From Micromonospora humi (GTDB lineage Bacteria; Actinomycetota; Actinomycetes; Mycobacteriales; Micromonosporaceae), in contig NZ_FMDM01000025.1 in the NCBI RefSeq assembly GCF_900090105.1, positions 1-57,578 of the forward strand: a DNA stretch of 57,578 bases, in the 5' to 3' direction. The translations under genes were made by a program, and so were the position numbers. Positions 52,589 to 57,578 of this stretch are shown here, piece after piece. The stretch's first letter is position 1; each line of letters starts with the position of its first letter. The notes below the pieces were generated by a model that was not told the origin of the DNA, searched no databases, and saw only the letters and a list, made by a program, of their open reading frames with translations.

Positions 52589-54117
52589 GAACGCGCCCGA
52601 CGTGCGTCCTGAGATCGCGCGGCGGTGGTCAGGATCTCCTGCCACATGGCCAGGTTGTCCTTGTCCTTGGGGCCGAGGTACTCGCCTTGAAAAGTGTCCT
52701 CCACTAGCAGGTAGAGCATTGCCTTGACAAGTGGCGCATCATTCAGACCTCCTCGTCCTCCGCCGACTATGGCTGGCCTATATCGGTCATTGAGCCACAA
52801 CGTTCGCTGCTCCCGATCGACGGCGAACAGGTCAAGGCCATCGAACCGCCGCCAACGTATGTCGATTGGTTCCTCTCCGGCTACGAACGGAACCTCGTCG
52901 CCAATGGCGCGCTTGACGAGCGGATCGAGGCCCTTGCCCGGGGGTAACATCTTGCGTCGATCCCGGCTACGCTCGCGGGATCGCTTATAGGCGTTCTCGG
53001 CGTCACGTAGGTAATCCGGCATGCGCATGTCTGCGGCATCTCGAGCCGACTCGGCGAGGTAAGCGAAGTCCGGCCCGACGGTGACACGAGACTTCTCCGG
53101 GTTCATCGAGAAGACGCCCATAACATCGTCGCTGATGTCGATCGCGACCCGCGCGAGCTGCAGCCGTGGGTCTGGCACCGCCAACCCATCCCACCCGCCG
53201 GCGTGCAACAGTCGGTTCGAACGGTAGAAGTATAGGCCCTGGCGCTCCACAGGCCCGCCAGGGAGTCGGAAATTGGGTAACTTGGAACGGCCCGGCCAGA
53301 TGTGACACTCGAAGGCGAGCTGATGCCCGTCATGTTCGCCAACCAGCGTTCGAGGATAGTCCGTATGACCTGATCGGTGGTAACCGAAGGGATCGAGTGC
53401 TTCCGCCTCGAATTGCGCCCCGACGATTGACCGATCCACGTCTTCTACATCGACAGCGATTCGCAGGGAACCTGAGGCGAGGAACCGGTGAAGGACCAGT
53501 CCAAGGTGGTCCAAAATCTTCGTAATCGTAGCATTCAAAAACGCTTGCACGCGGTCGTGATCATTGGTCACCGTGAAGCCGGTGATGTCGTCCCATCGGA
53601 CTACCGTGCGACCACCAGCCCCGTCCGTCTTGAAGCCCCACTCCCGCTCCAGTTCCTCCGCTACAAAATCCTGCGGAATGATACTGCATCGAAAGTCGGA
53701 AAGGCTGCCGAGATGCCAACGGCGCCCGTTGATATCACCTTGCGCCGAACGGCTAAGTACCGTCAGGCTTCGAGCTTGGCTGAACGATGCCGCCTTCATT
53801 CCCAGGCCGAACTTGCCGAGGCTGCCCACCGCGTACTCGCGTCGCCCGCCAACGGTCATCGCCGAATCGATGCGGTCCGCGGCGATCCCCTGACCGTTGT
53901 CCGCCACGTAGAGCGAGCGCAGACGACCGTTGCTTTGAACGAATCTGATGACGACTTCACTAGCTAGCGCATCGATAGCGTTGTCCACGAGGTCTGCAAG
54001 AGCCGTCTCCACTCGGTGGTTACGTCCGAGGCCCTCAAGGGCATGAGGGTCTGGAGGGAGCTGCAACGAGCCGCTCGTTGGGATCTCTTCTCGCCACGTC
54101 GACAATTCAGACCCCAT
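52585..54117 (-). CDS. MORC/MutL-like GHKL ATPase
   Basis: 510 residues from ATG 54117; in-frame ATGs at 54195 and 54186 exist, but the conserved part begins SGSLQLPPDPHALEGLGRNH close to the chosen start. The N box is ADLVDNAIDAL with N46. G1 is VADNGQGI at 71-78 and the lid GKFGLGMKAAS is at about 100-110. The remainder has an S5-like transducer region and a basic stretch (AYKRSRERSRDRRKM). It heads a three-gene operon with the DUF4420 and Z1 genes. By analogy with MutL and MORC proteins it may clamp DNA on ATP binding and drive the nuclease; this role is predicted, not proven. Confidence 0.85.
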   Translation of the reverse strand: MGSELSTWREEIPTSGSLQLPPDPHALEGLGRNHRVETALADLVDNAIDALASEVVIRFVQSNGRLRSLYVADNGQGIAADRIDSAMTVGGRREYAVGSLGKFGLGMKAASFSQARSLTVLSRSAQGDINGRRWHLGSLSDFRCSIIPQDFVAEELEREWGFKTDGAGGRTVVRWDDITGFTVTNDHDRVQAFLNATITKILDHLGLVLHRFLASGSLRIAVDVEDVDRSIVGAQFEAEALDPFGYHRSGHTDYPRTLVGEHDGHQLAFECHIWPGRSKLPNFRLPGGPVERQGLYFYRSNRLLHAGGWDGLAVPDPRLQLARVAIDISDDVMGVFSMNPEKSRVTVGPDFAYLAESARDAADMRMPDYLRDAENAYKRSRERSRDRRKMLPPGKGLDPLVKRAIGDEVPFVAGEEPIDIRWRRFDGLDLFAVDREQRTLWLNDRYRPAIVGGGRGGLNDAPLVKAMLYLLVEDTFQGEYLGPKDKDNLAMWQEILTTAARSQDARRARS

Positions 54118-54474
54118 CCGGCCGGCGCTTAACGCGTACAGGCTGATCGCAGTTTCCAAGGGGGCTATGCTACCCAACCCACACATGGCACGCACCCACC
54201 CGTGTGGGCGGTCGCGTCCGTCCGTGCCGGCTTACGTCGATGGTTACTTCACTCTTCGCGCGACGTCGAACGGCACTGCTCTCGATGTTCAGCACGGACC
54301 AGCACCTGCGCCGGGTCTGGTGAGACGCCCGGCTTGATGGCGGCCGGCGGTGCCGATTCCGCGACGGGCCCTCCGGATCGTGTGGGACCAAGGGGGAGGC
54401 TGACCCGGTACCGTCCGGGGGATGCTCGACGCCGAAGGTCTGCTGGCCGACTTCACGCCTCGCCAGCCGTATAC
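54118..54474. other. Gap between the MORC operon and the IS element
   Basis: About 360 bases that must contain the promoter of the minus-strand operon. Short open frames on both strands show no domain. No clear -35/-10 pair, tRNA or attachment repeat was recognised. Confidence 0.5.
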
Positions 54475-55731
54475 GGGCCTGCTGCACCGGCAGGTGACAG
54501 GTGTAGCTCACGCGGCCTGACTGGACGGTGGGTGCATGATGATCTCGAACTCAACAGGGGTCAAACGGGACAGCGAGCGCTGGCGGCGGTGGTAGGTCCG
54601 TTCGATCCAGGTCACGATCGCGATCCGGAGTTGCTGGCGGGTGGCCCGGGATCGCCGGTTGCGGACGTTGTTCTGCAAGAGGCCGAAGAAGGATTCTATG
54701 GCGGCGTTGTCGCCAGCTGCACCGGCGCGACCCATCGATCCGGTTCTGGTGACCGTGGAGGGCGCGGACGATACTCCTGGACCGGAATTGGGATCCGCGG
54801 TCGGTGTGCAGGACACAACCAGCCAGGTCACCGCGTCTGGCGGCGGCGTTCTCCAGCGCGGCGACGGCCAGGCGGGACTTCATCTGCGAGTCGATGGAGT
54901 AGCCGACGATCCGGTGGGACCAGACGTCCTTGATCGCGCACAGGTAGAGCTTGCCCTCGGCGGTGTGGTGCTCGGTGATGTCGGCCAGCCACAGCCGGTT
55001 CGGGCATCGGCGGTGAAGTCCCGCTGGACCAAGTCGTCGTGCACCGGCGGGCCTACCTTGCCGCCCTTACCGCGACGCTTGCGCTTGCCGAACGCACTCC
55101 ACCAGCCGTTACCGGAGCAGATCCGCCACGCAGTACGGTCGGCCATCGGCTGCCCCGCATCGCGAGCCTCGTAAACCAGGAACCGGCAGCCGAACTCCGG
55201 ATCATCACGATGGGCGTCGAACAACGCGTTGGCCCGACACGCCGCCACTTGCTCGGCGCTGGTGACAGGTCGGCCAGCCACGGTAGTAAGGCTGGCGAGC
55301 GATCTTCAACACCCGGCACGTCAGCGCCACGGGGATCCCGTCGGCGGCCAGCTGGCTCACGAGCGGGTAGAGCCTTTCCCGACAGATGCGCCTGCGACAA
55401 GTAGGCGGCTGCCCGGCGCAGGACCTCGTTCTCCTGCTCCAATAATCTGATCCGCTTGCGCGCCTCCCGCAGCTCGGCCGATTCACTGCCGGCCGTCGCA
55501 GGGGTGGCGCCGGCGTCGACGTCGGCCTGGCGCAGCCACTTGAACAACGTCATCGGGTGAACCCCGAAGTCCTTGGCGATCTGCTCGACAGTCACTCCCG
55601 CCTCGCGGTCACGAGCGACACGCACGACGTCATCGCGGAACTCTCGGAGTAAGGCTTGGGCACGGCGACATCCTTCCAGCCCACCCGCAGGGCAAGCCAT
55701 CTCAGATGTCGCCTATCGGTGCAGCAGACCC
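54475..55731 (-). mobile_element. IS3-family insertion sequence, degenerate
   Basis: About 1257 bases bounded by imperfect terminal inverted repeats: 54475-54500 against 55706-55731 match at 21 of 26 positions, including an 11-base perfect run (CTGCTGCACCG). If the ends follow the usual TG...CA rule, the borders would move inwards to 54480 and 55726. No clear 3-4 base target duplication is visible. It carries orfA- and orfB-like transposase parts on the minus strand, both frameshifted. Confidence 0.8.
54508..55663 (-). pseudogene. IS3-family transposase orfA/orfB, frameshifted
   Basis: The original orfA probably began at GTG 55663 (PKPYS), but one base is lost near 55646, after which REFRDDVVRVARDREAGVTV, the helix-turn-helix and a leucine-zipper-like RKRIRLLEQENEVLRRAA follow in another frame. 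OrfB begins RERLYPLVSQLAADGIPV. The integrase core is split: one shift near 55000 precedes LWLADITEHHTAEGKLYLCA (first Asp) and VLHTDRGSQFRS (second Asp), and a second near 54750 precedes GDNAAIESFFGLLQ (Glu). At least three indels besides the programmed orfA-orfB shift make the element unable to move by itself. Confidence 0.82.
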
Positions 55732-55748
55732 AACGGTCTCCAGCGCTT

Positions 55749-57005
55749 TCAAGCAAGCAAGCCTGCTCGCTCTGCCAGCGGGCGCAGCCCGGGCGTTGCC
55801 GCTCGCCTTTCCCTGGTCATGAGGTCGAGCAGGACTGCCCGCGCTTGCACGTTGGCATACACCGCCTCTGCGGCTACCCGCTCGGCTTCGAGGAGATGCA
55901 GCACGGCGGTGGGCCTGTCCGTGGTCGACATGAACGCCGCTGCCGCCAGGTCGATGTGCACCTGAGCGCGTCGTCCCACAATGACGGCTGGCAGCCGTGA
56001 CGTGTCGAGGCGCGAGCCGATTTCGAGGGCCTGGTCGGCTCTACGTGAGTGGACGGCGGCGGATACCGAATGGATGGCGACGTTCGTCGGGCCGAAGGCG
56101 GTCCAGAGCCGGTTCTGTTCCGTGCCGAGGTCTGCGGCCAGTTGCTCCGCCTGCGACAGGTGCTGAGCGGACTCCTTGGCGTTGCCCTGTCCGGCGGCCA
56201 TGACGGCGGCGAGGAGGAGCAGTGCCCCGTGGGCGGAGAGCAGGTCGGGGTCGGCTGCCGAACCACTCGCGGCGAGGTGGTCAATGGTGCTGCGGGTCAT
56301 GTCCGCGGCCTCGGCGGCTCGACCGGGCATCCGCAGGAGGCCGCAGGCGGCCTGGTACGCCGCGATCGCCATGAGAGCCTTGTCGTCGCTGAGTCTGGCG
56401 GCGGTCGCTGCCCGGTCGGCGCTGAGCAGGGCGGTCTCTCCATCGCCGACCTTGGCGGCAAGTTTGGCCGCTGCGAGGTAGGCGGCGGCGAGAAGCCGTA
56501 AGGCGTCTCTGCGGTCGGGCCCTGCCGGGTGATCGGACAGCTCGGTTGCCTGACGCAGCACGTCCGGTAGCAGGCGTGCAGCGGATGTATAGCTCGCTCG
56601 CTGGTAGAGGTCATGGACGCGTCTGACGGACCGTCGAACCTGGGCCGGGGTCTGAGTTGGCCGGGCTGGCGGCGTGAGGTAGTCGGTCAGGAAGCTCCGC
56701 AAGTCGCCCAGAAGCTCCGGCCGGGCAGCGGCGGCGCTGCTGGCGTCGTGGTCCTGATCCCTGTTTGCCATGGCTTGTCCTCGGCGCTTGGCCACTGACA
56801 CGTCGGCGAGCATGTCGTCGACGTGTTCGAGCGTAACGCCTAACGCGAAGGCGATCCGGGTTCGGTGCCAGGGGTGCGGATCCGTCTCGGCGTTCTCCCA
56901 CCGCACCACCGTGGACCGCTCTACGCCCAGGAGGTCGGCGAGGCGTTCCTGGCTGTACCCGAGAGCCTTCCGCCGTTGACAGAGCCGCTGCCGCTTCAGG
57001 GCCAC
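55749..57005 (-). CDS. XRE-family regulator with TPR-like C-terminal domain
   Basis: 418 residues from ATG 57005. The HTH is in the first 60 residues (ALGYSQERLADLLGVERSTV, RWENAETDPHPW). After a 50-residue linker come Ala/Leu-rich helical repeats (RRVHDLYQRASYTSAARLLP to the end) resembling TPR units. This is a common streptomycete/Micromonospora type of pleiotropic regulator. The stop codon is only about 18 bases from the outer end of the IS element, yet the C-terminus (PGLRPLAERAGLLA) looks complete. It is divergent from the small gene at 57260. Confidence 0.85.
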   Translation of the reverse strand: MALKRQRLCQRRKALGYSQERLADLLGVERSTVVRWENAETDPHPWHRTRIAFALGVTLEHVDDMLADVSVAKRRGQAMANRDQDHDASSAAAARPELLGDLRSFLTDYLTPPARPTQTPAQVRRSVRRVHDLYQRASYTSAARLLPDVLRQATELSDHPAGPDRRDALRLLAAAYLAAAKLAAKVGDGETALLSADRAATAARLSDDKALMAIAAYQAACGLLRMPGRAAEAADMTRSTIDHLAASGSAADPDLLSAHGALLLLAAVMAAGQGNAKESAQHLSQAEQLAADLGTEQNRLWTAFGPTNVAIHSVSAAVHSRRADQALEIGSRLDTSRLPAVIVGRRAQVHIDLAAAAFMSTTDRPTAVLHLLEAERVAAEAVYANVQARAVLLDLMTRERRAATPGLRPLAERAGLLA

Positions 57006-57259
57006 GCTCGGGCCTCCCTCCGTTCCGTCGTCAATGTAGTCACAGTGCGTGGACGTCGTGGGGGAGTGGATGCCTCATTTCTGCGTCATACGGGCTCCCC
57101 CGACGCTGTAGTTCCTCGTTCCCGCTCATCGGAGGCTGGTCGCATGGCCCGGGGCGGGTGCTGGGCTCCGGCGGTGCCGCGTCCCCGATCGCGGCTGCCC
57201 GCCGACCCCGCCCGCCCCGGCGCCACCCCACGACACTCACACCCGGGAGGCGCCCACCG

Positions 57260-57412
57260 ATGTCCGCCGTACTCGCCGACTTCCCCGTCCACACTCCGGC
57301 CACCCACGGGAATCCGCTGACCGAGCACGCGCCGCCGTGTCGCGGCGAGCGCACCCCTCACCGGCCCCGGTGGGGTGACGCAGCCGGCTCCGGTGCGGGC
57401 GGGGCGCGGTGA
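57260..57412 (+). CDS. 50-residue hypothetical peptide
   Basis: ATG 57260 follows CGGGAGG (57244-57250). The product begins SAVLADFPVHTPATHGNP and is rich in Pro/Arg/Gly with one cysteine. An earlier in-frame ATG at 57158 lacks a ribosome site. Its stop overlaps the GTG of the next gene (GTGA), a sign of coupling. Small genes of this sort often lie divergent from XRE regulators in this group; function unknown. Confidence 0.6.
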   Translation: MSAVLADFPVHTPATHGNPLTEHAPPCRGERTPHRPRWGDAAGSGAGGAR

Positions 57413-57578
57413 CCGGGGAGGCGGACCGGTTCTGGGCGGCGGTCGAGGATCGCTGCCCGAGGTTGCTGCCGGAACGGGACGCGCCGCTGCTGCACGCCTC
57501 GCTGCTGCGGCTGCTCGAAGGCGGCGACGACCGCGCCGGGCGGCTGGCGTTGCTGCGGGCGCTCGGGTGCGCGTACCG
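57409..57578 (+). CDS. Hypothetical protein, N-terminal part
   Basis: GTG 57409, overlapping the stop of the 50-residue gene. About 56 residues are in the window (TGEADRFWAAVEDRCPRLLP, then APLLHASLLRLLEGGDDRAG) and the frame is still open at the end. The visible part is helical, and no family was recognised. Confidence 0.6.
   Translation, partial: MTGEADRFWAAVEDRCPRLLPERDAPLLHASLLRLLEGGDDRAGRLALLRALGCAY

Noticed and set aside
54202..54933. Plus-strand 243-codon open frame near the IS element
   Set aside because: It crosses the IS inverted repeat and antisense transposase sequence, is Arg/Gly-rich and has no domain.

Overview
The window is very GC-rich, densely packed actinobacterial chromosome. 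GTG starts, 1-4 base stop/start overlaps, a 10-methyl fatty acid gene pair, a secreted GH26 mannanase and TipA-like, GlxA-like and PadR regulators all fit a Micromonosporaceae genome, probably Micromonospora or a relative. That assignment is inference from gene content and style; no rRNA or tRNA gene was found to confirm it.

Left part (1-34.3 kb): ordinary chromosomal genes. In order these are the tail of a lysozyme-fold-like protein; a DinB-like protein; a GlxA-type regulator divergent from an MFS transporter; a membrane-anchored ricin-type lectin; DUF427 and YbaK proteins; the tmsA-tmsB pair for 10-methyl branched fatty acids; a winged-helix regulator coupled to a two-domain SRPBCC protein; a PDZ-less trypsin-like protease; a coupled three-gene unit headed by a RecB/Cas4-like nuclease; GH26 mannanase; a GGDEF-EAL protein; a TipA-like regulator; gntK-gntP; several membrane proteins; a kinase-fold phosphotransferase; an AraC/GyrI-like regulator; a RelE/HigB-like toxin with XRE antitoxin; a Cys-rich YidD; an MMPL transporter; and a PadR regulator followed by two frameshifted membrane-protein genes. 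One intergenic repeat family occurs at 10.73 kb and, inverted, at 24.09 kb.

Central and right part (about 34.8-55.7 kb): a defence island. It holds (i) a druH-druE-like pair matching Druantia type III; (ii) a small uncharacterised protein followed by a GHKL-ATPase plus PD-(D/E)XK protein resembling the BbrUII/HgiDII restriction enzymes, with a decayed second copy of the small gene on its other side; (iii) on the opposite strand a cytosine-5 DNA methyltransferase and a Vsr endonuclease with a duplicated Cys/His module at its N-terminus; and (iv) a tightly coupled three-gene operon of a MORC/MutL-like ATPase, a DUF4420-type PD-(D/E)XK protein and a Z1 helicase-like protein. Gene sets like (iii)+(iv) are known as predicted restriction systems built on MutL/MORC-type ATPases. 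The single methyltransferase may protect the host against both (ii) and (iv); this is inference. A frameshifted IS3-family element with recognisable inverted repeats closes the island.

Right edge (55.7-57.6 kb): an XRE regulator with a TPR-like C-terminal part, then a 50-residue peptide gene and a coupled hypothetical gene cut by the window end.

No CRISPR array, rRNA gene, tRNA gene or intact integrase was seen. All family assignments come from reading motifs, not from database searches.
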